Shown here piece after piece: positions 54,918 through 63,992 of a stretch of 64,000 nt of DNA. The position numbers and the translations under genes were made by a program. The notes under the pieces were generated by a model. That model was given only the letters and a program-made list of their open reading frames with translations. It was not told where the DNA came from and ran no database searches. Origin of the DNA: Roseicyclus sp. (GTDB lineage: Bacteria > Pseudomonadota > Alphaproteobacteria > Rhodobacterales > Rhodobacteraceae); the NCBI RefSeq assembly GCF_018402035.1, contig NZ_JAGYJN010000005.1, positions 62,001-126,000 of the forward strand, given 5' to 3'. Positions within the stretch are counted from its first letter, which is position 1. The number at the start of each line of letters is the position of its first letter.

Positions 54918-55131
54918 GTCTGCGATACCTCCGCGCTCCGCGCAAAAAAGCCTGCCGCCCACTGCGCGGGTGCAGATCGACGACATAGACCTTTGCCCGC
55001 ATGGCCAAAAGCATCAATTGACCGAAAAATGCGCGCACTGCAGCGCGCGCGCGGTGGGATTGGACATAATCCCGCCCCAAATCCCCGCTAGAGCTGCTAT
55101 TGTAGACAAAGACGACAAGATCATCCCATGA
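54916..55131 (+). CDS. Possible small protein with a CPHG...CAHC pair
   Basis: 71 codons from ATG 54916, which has AAGGGTG just upstream and overlaps the start of the divergent SseB-like gene by two bases. LCPHGQKHQLTEKCAHC resembles a zinc knuckle. No relative recognised, and other frames are open here too, so this may be chance. If not real, the 262-bp gap 54918-55179 holds only the promoters of the flanking genes. Confidence 0.3.
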   Translation: MSAIPPRSAQKSLPPTARVQIDDIDLCPHGQKHQLTEKCAHCSARAVGLDIIPPQIPARAAIVDKDDKIIP

Positions 55132-55179
55132 TCGGCGACACGGCGAAAGAGTAGCCAGTAGTAAGCAGCAGGCGCGTAA

Positions 55180-55842
55180 ATGTTGGAATTCGCTGAGGTA
55201 TCGAAATCCTTTTGGACAGGCGAGCGGCGCAAGGTGATCCTTGATCGCGCCTCTTTCCGTGTCGAGCTTGGAACTTCGCTGGGTATCCTTGCGCCTAATG
55301 GGGCGGGCAAGACCACATTGATCAAAATGATGGCGGGGCTGGAGAAACCCGATGAAGGGCGCATTTATCGCGATGCGCGCATCTCGTTTCCGCTGGGCTT
55401 CATGGGTGGCGTGATCAGCCGGCTGTCAGCTTGCGAGAATGCCCGCTACATCGCCCAGCTTTACGGGCTTGATTCCGACTATGTCGAGGCCTTCTGCCGC
55501 TGGGTTTGCGATATCGAGGAATATTTCGACATGCCCGTCGGCACCTATTCGGCCGGGATGCGGGCCCGGTTCAACTTTTCCCTGCTGTTGGCGCTGGATT
55601 TCGACATCTACCTGATCGACGAAGGCATGCCGATGACGACCGATACGGAATTCAACCGCCGCGCGGGCAGCATCCTGGCCGACCGATTGAAACATGCGAC
55701 CGTGGTGATCGTGTCTCACCAGGCGCAAACGCTCGAGAAATTCGTACGCCGGGCTGCGGTGTTATGCGACGGGCAATTACACGCGTTCGACACGCTCGAA
55801 GAGGCGAAACAGCTTTATGACTACCAAACCCAAGGTGCGTAA
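55180..55842 (+). CDS. Polysaccharide export ABC ATPase (KpsT type)
   Basis: 220 residues. The Walker A is APNGAGKTTLIK (Ala where most have Gly or Ser), the signature loop is YSAGMRARFNFSLLLALDF (KpsT-like instead of LSGGQ), and Walker B is IYLIDEGMP. SFPLGFMGGVISRLSACENARYIAQLYG is specific for capsule exporters KpsT/CtrD/BexA. It powers export of a lipid-linked polysaccharide; the permease KpsM is not adjacent. Its last 26 bases overlap the KpsE-like gene. Confidence 0.9.
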   Translation: MLEFAEVSKSFWTGERRKVILDRASFRVELGTSLGILAPNGAGKTTLIKMMAGLEKPDEGRIYRDARISFPLGFMGGVISRLSACENARYIAQLYGLDSDYVEAFCRWVCDIEEYFDMPVGTYSAGMRARFNFSLLLALDFDIYLIDEGMPMTTDTEFNRRAGSILADRLKHATVVIVSHQAQTLEKFVRRAAVLCDGQLHAFDTLEEAKQLYDYQTQGA

Positions 55843-57541
55843 ATTCCGCATTCGCCGCAATGATGGCATGCGCGGCCTGATCGAAGATGACGTTGCCCAA
55901 ACCCCGGCGACGGCCACGCCGCGCGTGGCAGAGCATGCGCCAACAGCCGAAGAGTTGATGGCCACCCCCACCCATATCGAGGATGGATTTGGCGATTTGG
56001 CGATGCCGGGGTCAGTGGCCGCCGCCCAAGCCGCGGCGACCACGCTGGCGCAGGCGCAGGCCGAGCAACATGCCGCAAACCCCGCTGAACAAGCCGAGCG
56101 TGATATCGCCGCGATCCGGGCCGAAGGGCTGACCGGCCGCCAATTGCGCATGGCGCGCCGTGTCGCGCAGAAAAACGGGTTGAGCCCGACATCGGATTTT
56201 GACGCTGTCAGATTGCTGCGCGCCCGCGGGCTTGATCCTTTCGCGACGTCAAACATGCTCGACATGGTCGTCCCCACCGCCCGCGGCGAGGAAGCGGGTG
56301 CTGCACCCAACACGCTTCCGGCGACGACCCGGCCGATACAGCCACCCGCCAATCCCGCCGCACCGCGCCCGCTTGGCAATGATGATCGCGCAGCCGAGAT
56401 CATGAAGATCCAGCGCGATATCGCACGCCGCCGCCGCCGGCGGTTGGTGCTGTTGGCGACGCGCCTGTCACTGTTCGTGCTTTTGCCGACCTTGCTGGTC
56501 GCCTTTTACTATTACCGCGTCGCGACGCCGCTTTACGCCACCAATACGGAATTCGTGATTCAAAAGGCCGAGAGCGGCGGCACAAGCGCTGGTGGTGGGC
56601 TTGGCGGGCTATTGGGCGGTTCCAGCTTTGCAACCGTACAAGAAAGCATCGTAGTACAAAGCTATCTTGAAAGCCGTGAGGCCATGCTGCGGCTGGATGA
56701 AGAGCTGAGTTTCCGCGCCCATTTCTCGGCCGCGCACATGGACCCGCTGATCAGGCTTGAGCCCGACGCCGCGATCGAGTCGGTCTATTCGACCTATCGT
56801 AATCAACTGACCATCGGTTACGACCCGACCGAAGGCGTCATCAAGCTCGAGATGTTGGCCTCTGATCCCTTTACCAGCCAAGCCTTTTCCGAAGCGTTGA
56901 TCCGCTACGCCGAAGAGCGCGTTGACCAGATGAGCCAACGCCTACGCGAAGACCAAATGGCCGGCGCGCGCGAAAGCTACGAAGATGCCGAGCGCCGGGT
57001 GAGCGAGGCACAGGCCCGTGTGCTGGAACTCCAAGAACGGCGCGGCGTGCTCTCGGCTGATGCCGAGGTGTCGGCGGTCTTTTCCCAGATCGCGACCTTC
57101 GAGCTTGAAGCGCAGCAAGAACGCCTGAGGCTGGCCGAGATCATGGCCGCCCGCAGCCCGAACGCAACCCGTGTCGAGATTGCGCAAAACAACATCGCGC
57201 GGCTTGAAACCCTGATTGCGCAATTGCGCAGCAGCCTGACAGAGACGCAAACAGACGGTGCATCGCTGGCGCGGATTCAATCCGAGTTGGTGATCGCGCA
57301 AGCCGATTTGGAAACGCGTCAAATGATGCTGGCCCAAGCGTTGCAACAGCTTGAAACCGCCCGGATCGAGGCTAATCGGCAAACGCTTTACCTGTCGATG
57401 GGTGTGTTTCCCGTGCCGCCAGACCGGGCCGCCTATCCGCGCGCATTCGAGAATACGCTGCTTGCCTTCCTCGTGTTTTCGGGCATTTACCTGATGGTGT
57501 CGATGACCGCATCGATCCTCAGGGAACAGGTCAGCTCTTGA
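55817..57541 (+). CDS. Capsule export inner-membrane protein (KpsE/RkpR type)
   Basis: 574 residues. A long Ala-rich cytoplasmic N-terminus (about 200 residues, with DDVAQTPATATPRVAEHAPTAEEL) precedes a first helix (LVLLATRLSLFVLLPTLLVAFYYYRV), a periplasmic coiled-coil region (EDAERRVSEAQARVLELQERRGVL and the following heptads) and a C-terminal helix (TLLAFLVFSGIYLMVSMTASIL). KpsE/CtrB proteins bridge the exporter to the outer-membrane channel. The N-terminal extension is longer than in E. coli KpsE (382 residues). Confidence 0.88.
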   Translation: MTTKPKVRKFRIRRNDGMRGLIEDDVAQTPATATPRVAEHAPTAEELMATPTHIEDGFGDLAMPGSVAAAQAAATTLAQAQAEQHAANPAEQAERDIAAIRAEGLTGRQLRMARRVAQKNGLSPTSDFDAVRLLRARGLDPFATSNMLDMVVPTARGEEAGAAPNTLPATTRPIQPPANPAAPRPLGNDDRAAEIMKIQRDIARRRRRRLVLLATRLSLFVLLPTLLVAFYYYRVATPLYATNTEFVIQKAESGGTSAGGGLGGLLGGSSFATVQESIVVQSYLESREAMLRLDEELSFRAHFSAAHMDPLIRLEPDAAIESVYSTYRNQLTIGYDPTEGVIKLEMLASDPFTSQAFSEALIRYAEERVDQMSQRLREDQMAGARESYEDAERRVSEAQARVLELQERRGVLSADAEVSAVFSQIATFELEAQQERLRLAEIMAARSPNATRVEIAQNNIARLETLIAQLRSSLTETQTDGASLARIQSELVIAQADLETRQMMLAQALQQLETARIEANRQTLYLSMGVFPVPPDRAAYPRAFENTLLAFLVFSGIYLMVSMTASILREQVSS

Positions 57542-57571
57542 CCGCGCGCCCAAACCAAAACGGGAGAGCCC

Positions 57572-58405
57572 ATGCAGATCGTGCAAACAGGCCGCTTGGC
57601 CATTGGCAATGACCGCCCGCTGGCGGTAATCGCAGGGCCATGCCAGCTTGAAAGCCGCGCGCACGCGCTGATGATCGCGCGCGCCATGGCCGAGGCTTGC
57701 GACAAGGCGGGCGCGGGCTTTGTGTTCAAGGGCAGCTATGACAAGGCCAACCGCACCAGCCTATCGGGCGTGCGTGGCCTTGGTATGGACGAGGGACTGC
57801 AAGTGCTGGCCGATGTGAAGGCAGAGCTTGGCTGCCCGGTGCTGACCGATGTGCATGGGGCCGATCACTGCGCGCCGGTGGCGGCTGTCTGCGACATCAT
57901 CCAAATCCCGGCCTTCTTGTGCCGCCAGACCGATCTTTTGCTGGCCGCAGGCGAGACAGGGGCGGTGATCAACGTGAAAAAGGGCCAGTTCCTTGCCCCT
58001 TGGGACATGCCCAATGTCGTGGCCAAGATCGAATCGACCGGCAACCGGCAGATCCTTTTGACCGAACGTGGCACGAGTTTTGGCTACAACACGCTTGTCA
58101 CGGACATGCGCGCGCTGCCCGAGATGATGAAAACGGGCTATCCCGTGATCATGGACGCCACTCATTCCGTGCAACAGCCCGGCGGCCAAGGCGGCAGTTC
58201 GGGCGGCCAGCGCGAGTTTGCCCCGGTGATGGCACGCGCGGCGGTATCGCTGGGAATCGCCGGTGTTTTCATCGAAACCCATGAAGACCCCGACCGCGCG
58301 CCATCGGATGGGCCGAACATGATTCCACTGGCGCAAATGCCCGCGTTGGTGGCGGGGCTGATGAAATTCGACCAATTGGCCAAGGCCGATCCCATCCGCC
58401 TGTGA
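57572..58405 (+). CDS. kdsA: 3-deoxy-8-phosphooctulonate synthase
   Basis: 277 residues. AVIAGPCQLESRAHALM, FKGSYDKANRTSLSGVRGLGMDEGL, PVLTDVHG and TERGTSFGYNTLVTDMRALP are KdsA signatures. It makes Kdo-8-phosphate for lipid A core and for the Kdo linker of exported capsules. Directly downstream of the capsule-export genes (30 bases). Confidence 0.96.
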   Translation: MQIVQTGRLAIGNDRPLAVIAGPCQLESRAHALMIARAMAEACDKAGAGFVFKGSYDKANRTSLSGVRGLGMDEGLQVLADVKAELGCPVLTDVHGADHCAPVAAVCDIIQIPAFLCRQTDLLLAAGETGAVINVKKGQFLAPWDMPNVVAKIESTGNRQILLTERGTSFGYNTLVTDMRALPEMMKTGYPVIMDATHSVQQPGGQGGSSGGQREFAPVMARAAVSLGIAGVFIETHEDPDRAPSDGPNMIPLAQMPALVAGLMKFDQLAKADPIRL

Positions 58406-58497
58406 ACGAGGCGCAATCAGCCCGCAAAGCGACGTCAGAATTGTCGAAACGGGGTCTTGATCCCTCGCCGCGCACGGCGTAACTAGCGCGGCACGGT

Positions 58498-58572
58498 TGG
58501 GGTGTAGCCAAGTGGTAAGGCAACGGTTTTTGGTACCGCGTACCGTAGGTTCGAATCCTACCACCCCAGCCA
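58498..58572 (+). tRNA. tRNA-Gln (anticodon TTG)
   Basis: Acceptor TGGGGTG pairs with CACCCCA; D-stem GCC/GGC; anticodon loop TTTTGGT with TTG at positions 34-36; T-arm GTAGG-TTCGAAT-CCTAC; discriminator G and encoded CCA. The anticodon stem has an A-C opposition at its base (27-43). Confidence 0.96.
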
Positions 58573-58724
58573 GTTTCAATCAGCTTCACCACGACATATG
58601 GCCGGCCCCTTTGGGCGGCTAGGCTTTGCGTATCGCCCATGCAGCCAGCCATCCCTTGGGGGGTTGACTTGGCGCGGCACCTCCGGTCCAAAGATATCAT
58701 CTTTCGTGGAGATTTTATCTTTTG

Positions 58725-61700
58725 ATGAAGCTATCGAAAATGGTGCAGAGCGCCGTTCTGGTGAAGAACGAGTTGCTGATCCAAGCAAGCGACACCGCAC
58801 TTGCCGATGGGCTTGTGGTGGAAGCGCAGGGCCAGATGATCGCGATGACCCCCGTCGCCGAAGATGACGGCCGATTGGCTGATCTGCCCTTTCGCCGCGT
58901 GTTCAGCTATCCGGACGGGCCACTACACCTGACCGAACGCATGCCCGATAGCACCAGTGCCACCTTCAATTCCGAGGGGCATATCAATTTGCTGCCCGAT
59001 TGGGCGCTCGATAATGGCCAGACGGTTCAAATTCGGGTCGACGGAACCAATCAACCGCATCTGATCGATATCGAGCATCCGCTGACCCTTCCTGCCGTTG
59101 ATCAAGCCCTCAACTTCGAGGCCTATGTTGCCGCGCATCGCTGCCGGGCATGCCTGGTGGTGCATTTCATCCCCGCCAAGGGCGGCAAAACGGAACAGAT
59201 CGAGGTCAAGATCGACCCTGCGCGCTTGGGCGGCCATTTGGTTGATGGCTATCAAAAAGTGAGCATTCCAGTCCCGCGCAAAATGTCAGGCCTGCGGGTG
59301 GCGATGCAGATCAAATATGACGGCTATCATTCGGATGGTACGGACAATTACCCTTATGTCTTCATTGCCAATGCCCAGATCGCCAGCCCCAATATGGCCG
59401 ACAACAGCCTGCAACCGCGCCAACAGGTCATCGGCAGCGCGCATGCAACCAGCGAACCTTGGTATCGCGCCTATATCCCGCTTTTTCACAGTGCCGCCGA
59501 TCCGCCGATTACCCTCAAGCTCGGCAAGGAAAGCAAAACCGTTTTCCCGCCGATCGCAGGACAGATCAAACTGATCGATGACTACGGTCATTCCTTGGTA
59601 CTCAAAGCCGACACGCCACGCAGCGTGATGCTTTTCGTCAATGGCGCAGCGGTGCATGAAGCCCATATTCGCAGCGATGACACGCTTGTCCGCTTGCCCA
59701 TGCAATGCCTGCGCGGCGAGATCATTGAGGTCTCGATCCGCGATCTTTCCGGAAGCCAGATCTTTCTATCGCTTCCGGTGCTGGCCCCCCGGCTTTTGAC
59801 CCCCCATGAGGTCATGGTGCGCGAGACGCGCGCACCGTTCCCGACCGAATTAACCATCCGCGCCAATCATCGGTATCGCGCAGCGCGGGCGCATCTGGCC
59901 AATCCCATCGCGGGGCTGGATGCCACCTCCATCGGCACCGCATTTGCGACGCTTGATCAGACCTATGAGACGCTCAAGCTCAGGCCCATCGCGTTTCCAA
60001 AGGTCGAGAACCCGACCGTCAGCGTGATCATCCCCGCCCATAACAAGGTCGAGGTGACATATTACGGGCTTTGCGCGCTTTTGGCGGCGCATAACGCAAC
60101 CCCGTTCGAGGTGATCTTGGTCGATGACGCCTCGACCGACGCGACCGCCGAGATCGAGACAATCGTGTCGGGGATCACCGTCATCCGCAATACCGAGCCG
60201 CAGCGCTTTATCCGTGCCTGCAATGCCGGTGTGGCGGTGGCGCGCGGCACCTATGTCGTGCTGCTCAACAATGACACCGAACCGACCATTGGCTGGATCG
60301 ACGCGCTTTGCGAGGCCTTCGCGCGCTTTGACAATGTGGGCCTTGTGGGGTCCAAGCTGCTGTACCCTGACGGCAAGCTGCAAGAGGCCGGCGGCATCAT
60401 CTGGGGCAGTGGCAACCCTTGGAACTACGGCAACCGCGCCAACCCTTGGGAGCCGCGCTTTTGCTACGCGCGTCAGGCCGATTACCTGTCAGGTGCCGCG
60501 ATGATGACGACCAAGGCGATCTGGGATCAGCTGGGCGGTCTGTCCGATTACCTTGAGCCGATGTATTTCGAAGATACCGATTTCGCCTTCAAGGTGCGCG
60601 AGGCGGGCTATACCACGTGGTTCGTCCCCTCCTCCATCGTCTATCACTTCGAAGGGATGACCAGCGGCACCGATACCTCGTCCGGCTTCAAAAGCTATCA
60701 AGAGGTCAACCGCCCCAAGTTCAAACGCCGCTGGGCGCGTGACTATGCCGGTTTCGGCCGTGAAGGGCATGAACCCGATCTTGAGAAGGATCGCGGCATC
60801 ATCGGGCGCGTCTTGTTCATCGACTACACCACCCCGCGCGAGGATCGCGATGCCGGCTCCTACGCCGCCCATCGCGAGATCGAGCTGGTGCAATCGCTGG
60901 GCTACAAAGTCACCTTCCTGCCCCAGAACCTTGCCCATTTCGGAAGCCAAACCGACGTCTTGCAAGATAGCGGGGTCGAGGTAATCACCGCCCCCTTCTA
61001 CCTGTCGGTGCCCGAATTCATCGAGAAACGCGGCGCAGAATTCGATGCCGTCTACATCACGCGCTACTACGTCGCCCAAGACAGCATCCCGCATATCCGC
61101 AAGGCCAATCCATCGGCGCGGATCATCCTGAACAATGCCGATCTGCACTTCTTGCGCGAATTGCGGGCAGCCCTCAGCGCCGATGACAGCGCGCGGCTTG
61201 CCACCATGCGCCGGGTCCGCGACGAAGAGCTTGAGATGATGCGCAACGCCGATCTGGTGCTGAGCTATAACGAGGTGGAACACGCCGTCATCGCCTCGCA
61301 TACCGATGGCAAGGTGCGCGTCATGACCTGCCCTTGGGTCGTCGATATCCCGGCCAGCGTGCCGCCGCTCACCGATCGCGCGGGGCTGTCTTTCCTCGGT
61401 AGCTTCAACCACCACCCCAATGCCGAAGGGCTGCGCTGGTTCGCGGCCAATGTCATGCCCCGGCTCAAGGGGGCGCATCTGTCGATCTATGGCGCGGGCA
61501 TGGGGCCGGATATCAAGGCGCTGTCCTCTGACATGATCGACCCGGTGGGCTATATCGACACGGTGGCCGATGCCTATGACAAACACCGCATCTTCATCGC
61601 ACCGCTGCTGTCGGGGGCGGGGATCAAGGGCAAGGTGCTGGGCGCCATCGCGCATGGCATCCCTTGCGTGCTGACCCCCGTCGCGGCCGAGGGGACGGGG

Positions 61701-61904
61701 CTACGCCACGGCCATGACTGCCTGATCGCGGAGACGCCACAAGACTGGGCCGAGGCGATTGCCCGCCTCTCGCAAGACGACGCGCTCTGGTCCGCCATGT
61801 CAGGGGCCGCCCGCAGCTACGCCGCCGAGCGCTTCTCCTTCACCGCTGGCCGGGCCAAGATGAAAGCCGCCTTCGAGGCGCTGGATATGTTTGGGGCGGT
61901 GTGA
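58725..61904 (+). CDS. Large multidomain glycosyltransferase (GT2 plus GT4-like)
   Basis: 1,059 residues in at least three parts. The first ~420 residues are beta-rich with two similar blocks (IPVPRKMSGLRVAMQIKYDGYHSDG; PWYRAYIPLFHSAADPPITLKLGK) and resemble no domain I can name. Residues ~428-690 form a GT2 domain: VSVIIPAHNKVEVTYYGLCALL, VDDASTDATAEIE, NNDTEPTIGWIDAL and catalytic FEDTDFAFKVREAGY. The last ~350 residues are a GT4-like Rossmann pair ending with LSFLGSFNHHPNAEGLRWFAANVMP and FIAPLLSGAGIKGKVLGAIAHGIP. It probably builds a surface glycan. Start ATG 58725; no close ribosome site. Confidence 0.85.
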   Translation: MKLSKMVQSAVLVKNELLIQASDTALADGLVVEAQGQMIAMTPVAEDDGRLADLPFRRVFSYPDGPLHLTERMPDSTSATFNSEGHINLLPDWALDNGQTVQIRVDGTNQPHLIDIEHPLTLPAVDQALNFEAYVAAHRCRACLVVHFIPAKGGKTEQIEVKIDPARLGGHLVDGYQKVSIPVPRKMSGLRVAMQIKYDGYHSDGTDNYPYVFIANAQIASPNMADNSLQPRQQVIGSAHATSEPWYRAYIPLFHSAADPPITLKLGKESKTVFPPIAGQIKLIDDYGHSLVLKADTPRSVMLFVNGAAVHEAHIRSDDTLVRLPMQCLRGEIIEVSIRDLSGSQIFLSLPVLAPRLLTPHEVMVRETRAPFPTELTIRANHRYRAARAHLANPIAGLDATSIGTAFATLDQTYETLKLRPIAFPKVENPTVSVIIPAHNKVEVTYYGLCALLAAHNATPFEVILVDDASTDATAEIETIVSGITVIRNTEPQRFIRACNAGVAVARGTYVVLLNNDTEPTIGWIDALCEAFARFDNVGLVGSKLLYPDGKLQEAGGIIWGSGNPWNYGNRANPWEPRFCYARQADYLSGAAMMTTKAIWDQLGGLSDYLEPMYFEDTDFAFKVREAGYTTWFVPSSIVYHFEGMTSGTDTSSGFKSYQEVNRPKFKRRWARDYAGFGREGHEPDLEKDRGIIGRVLFIDYTTPREDRDAGSYAAHREIELVQSLGYKVTFLPQNLAHFGSQTDVLQDSGVEVITAPFYLSVPEFIEKRGAEFDAVYITRYYVAQDSIPHIRKANPSARIILNNADLHFLRELRAALSADDSARLATMRRVRDEELEMMRNADLVLSYNEVEHAVIASHTDGKVRVMTCPWVVDIPASVPPLTDRAGLSFLGSFNHHPNAEGLRWFAANVMPRLKGAHLSIYGAGMGPDIKALSSDMIDPVGYIDTVADAYDKHRIFIAPLLSGAGIKGKVLGAIAHGIPCVLTPVAAEGTGLRHGHDCLIAETPQDWAEAIARLSQDDALWSAMSGAARSYAAERFSFTAGRAKMKAAFEALDMFGAV

Positions 61905-62596
61905 GCGCGATGATCATTAATCAAACATATGGATTTACATTCATCCACATTCCAAAGTCGGCAGGGACGAGTGTCACACAGTTTCTAGCACCGCTGAATG
62001 GTCCGTTTGATCTAGAGATCGGTGGAACAGCATTTGGTGAGGAGATCCAGTCAGCGTATACGCGCCGCCACAAGCTACGAAAGCATTCAACGCTGAGCGA
62101 AGCTCAAGGTGCCATAAAAACAGCGCGGGCATCGGGTGAGATGTTCACATTCACTTTTGTGCGAAACCCTTATGACAGATTATCATCCGCGTTTTCGTTC
62201 TTGCGGAGATGGGAGGAGTACAATCCAGAATTACTCAAGATCATGAAGGGTTTTTCTAGTTTCCAAGAATTCATAGCATCTGGGATTTACGCTAAGATAC
62301 CCGGCCCTGATGGTATGTTCAGAAATCAATGTGAGTGGCTAAAGATTAATGGAGAAGTTCCAAATCAGATGTATTGCTTTCGCATCGAAGACGCAGAAGA
62401 AGCCATCCAAGAGATTAAGTATAAACTCGAAAGGCGCGGCGCAGACATTAGTTTGCTAGGCACCACTCTGCCACACAAAAATAGCTCACAAAGTCAGCGC
62501 ATCGAAGATATCGAGTTATCGAGTAAGCAACGATCATTAATTGTAGATCATTATGCTGAAGACTTCAGAAGTTTCGGTTATGTTCCTTTGAAATAG
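61901..62596 (+). CDS. Sulfotransferase family 2 protein
   Basis: 231 residues. FTFIHIPKSAGTSV is the 5'-phosphosulfate (PAPS) loop and FTFVRNPYDRLSSAFSFL the 3'-phosphate motif of sulfotransferase family 2. It would transfer sulfate from PAPS to a glycan, in keeping with the glycosyltransferase before it. GTG 61901 overlaps that gene's stop (GTGA); ATG 61910 is an alternative. Codon use is clearly AT-richer than in all genes to its left, a sign of transfer. Confidence 0.88.
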   Translation: MSAMIINQTYGFTFIHIPKSAGTSVTQFLAPLNGPFDLEIGGTAFGEEIQSAYTRRHKLRKHSTLSEAQGAIKTARASGEMFTFTFVRNPYDRLSSAFSFLRRWEEYNPELLKIMKGFSSFQEFIASGIYAKIPGPDGMFRNQCEWLKINGEVPNQMYCFRIEDAEEAIQEIKYKLERRGADISLLGTTLPHKNSSQSQRIEDIELSSKQRSLIVDHYAEDFRSFGYVPLK

Positions 62597-62624
62597 ATTT
62601 TGAAATTGCATACCATTGCACAAT

Positions 62625-63626
62625 CTAATCATCAGTCAATCGGACACAACTCTCAGGCGTGCGATCTAGCCAAACCTGCCCCCGCAACTTACGTTTCGAA
62701 AAATAAGCGACCATCTGGGTGGGCGTTATTTTCTTGTTGTCAATTAACTCATCATTAATTTTCTGAATCCCATCAACGAAATGTGTGTCTTCCTCCACTT
62801 TCGATGAATAGTTTGGCCCATATGCCCTGTTGATGAATCTCTCAACTATACCTCCAAAGGCATAGAAGTGTGAATATCCAAATCGTTCATTTATCAATGG
62901 AAGTATATCCTGACTTCTCGTCCCCTCAAAACCCCATTTGGAGAAATCAATATTTGGAAATTCCGCAGAATTTTCACCATTTCTACAGTTTAGTTTGTAT
63001 CTTTCAGGCATTTCAGACCAAATTTTATCGACCACAGTTTTTGCTTCAGGCCAACACTGATGGCCATTCTTTCCAATCATGTCGCGAGTCATGAGAAGCC
63101 CATCATCCTTCAAGCTTGCATGGCAAGAATCAAGAAGTTGCTCCAAATTTATAATATGATGAAGCACTTGGTTTGCGATAATGAGATCAAACTTTGACGA
63201 TGCGAACGATTTGTTTACATCAACACTTTTGAAAGAAACAATTTTTGAAACGCCAAGGGAACTTGCCTTATTCTTTGCTTTACTTACAAGTTCATTTGAT
63301 AATTCAAATCCGACGATTTTGACATTTCTTATATTTCTTTCATGAAGCAGTTTCGCCAAGGCATTCTCTACTTCACCATCACCTGAACCAATACTTGCCA
63401 CTGTCACACGTTTATTATTTTCGGCTGCGGCAAGAATTGGATTAAGATAGAACGTATAGCCGCCTGAGTAACCAAGTAACTCTTGAATTCGGGGGGCAAG
63501 ATATTTGGATGACCACCAATTTACAATCTCTGGCAAAGCTGAAAAATTCGCCAGGCCTTCAAAGTGGCGCCTTTCTCCAGACACTCTCTTCTCATAATCC
63601 TTATTTTCACTTACTTGCGTCTCCAT
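62625..63626 (-). CDS. SAM-dependent class I methyltransferase
   Basis: 333 residues. VASIGSGDGEVENALAKLL binds SAM, then IVGFELSNELVSKAKNKA and the post-I/II motifs FDLIIANQVLHHIINLEQLLDSCHASLKDDGLL. The C-terminal ~150 residues (KWGFEGTRSQDILPLINERFGYSHFYAFGGIVERF) fit small-molecule or sugar methyltransferases. ATG 63626 has GAGGGG upstream; an extension to 63656 would only translate a repeat. Very AT-rich, convergent with the sulfotransferase. Substrate unknown, perhaps a surface sugar. Confidence 0.82.
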   Translation of the reverse strand: METQVSENKDYEKRVSGERRHFEGLANFSALPEIVNWWSSKYLAPRIQELLGYSGGYTFYLNPILAAAENNKRVTVASIGSGDGEVENALAKLLHERNIRNVKIVGFELSNELVSKAKNKASSLGVSKIVSFKSVDVNKSFASSKFDLIIANQVLHHIINLEQLLDSCHASLKDDGLLMTRDMIGKNGHQCWPEAKTVVDKIWSEMPERYKLNCRNGENSAEFPNIDFSKWGFEGTRSQDILPLINERFGYSHFYAFGGIVERFINRAYGPNYSSKVEEDTHFVDGIQKINDELIDNKKITPTQMVAYFSKRKLRGQVWLDRTPESCVRLTDD

Positions 63627-63627
63627 C

Positions 63628-63672
63628 CCCTCACCCTCTCCCATATCCATCCTCATACCGCACGATATCGTC
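63628..63672. repeat. Direct repeat, copy 1 (45 bp)
   Basis: The segment CCCTCACCCTCTCCCATATC and its continuation to 63672 recur at 63948-63992 with one mismatch, exactly 320 bp apart. In both copies the minus strand codes the same protein tail DDIVRYEDGYGRG followed by TGA. Confidence 0.9.
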
Positions 63673-63803
63673 CTCGCCCAAATAGCCGCCCGTCTGCACC
63701 TTGATCAGCACCATGGGCAGTTTGCCGCGCTGTAGGTCTCGGTCACATACTCCGCGACCTCGGCTGGAAAGGTCATCTCGGGCCGTTTCATCTCTACACT
63801 CAC
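63631..63803 (-). pseudogene. Frameshifted remnant of the gene entering from the right edge
   Basis: From GTG 63803 one frame reads VSVEMKRPEMTFPAEVAEY and stops at 63705; another frame continues with MVLIKVQTGGYLGEDDIV and ends DDIVRYEDGYGRG-TGA at 63631. Together they look like one protein end broken by a frameshift near 63710-63740. The last 13 residues equal those of the partial gene at 63951-64000. The parent family is not recognised. No function expected. Confidence 0.6.
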
Positions 63804-63947
63804 ACCCCTTACCCCTTACCAAACCCACCCCGAACCCGGTGGTAAACGCGTTCCCCCGCCCCGCCCCGCGTGGCGCGGCGTGTAGCTACGCATGCACTAC
63901 GGATAAACGACGGAATGTTGACACCGTTTTCCGACAGGAATCCGCCA

Positions 63948-63992
63948 CCCTCACCCTCTCCCATATCCATCCTCATACCGCACGATGTCGTC
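63948..63992. repeat. Direct repeat, copy 2
   Basis: Second copy of the 45-bp repeat at 63628-63672 (one difference, A to G at the position matching 63667). Contains the stop codon region of the partial gene at the window edge. Confidence 0.9.

Noticed and set aside
58498-63660. A tRNA-borne integrative element with attachment sites
   Set aside because: I searched for a duplicate of the tRNA 3' end and for an integrase gene and saw neither inside the window.
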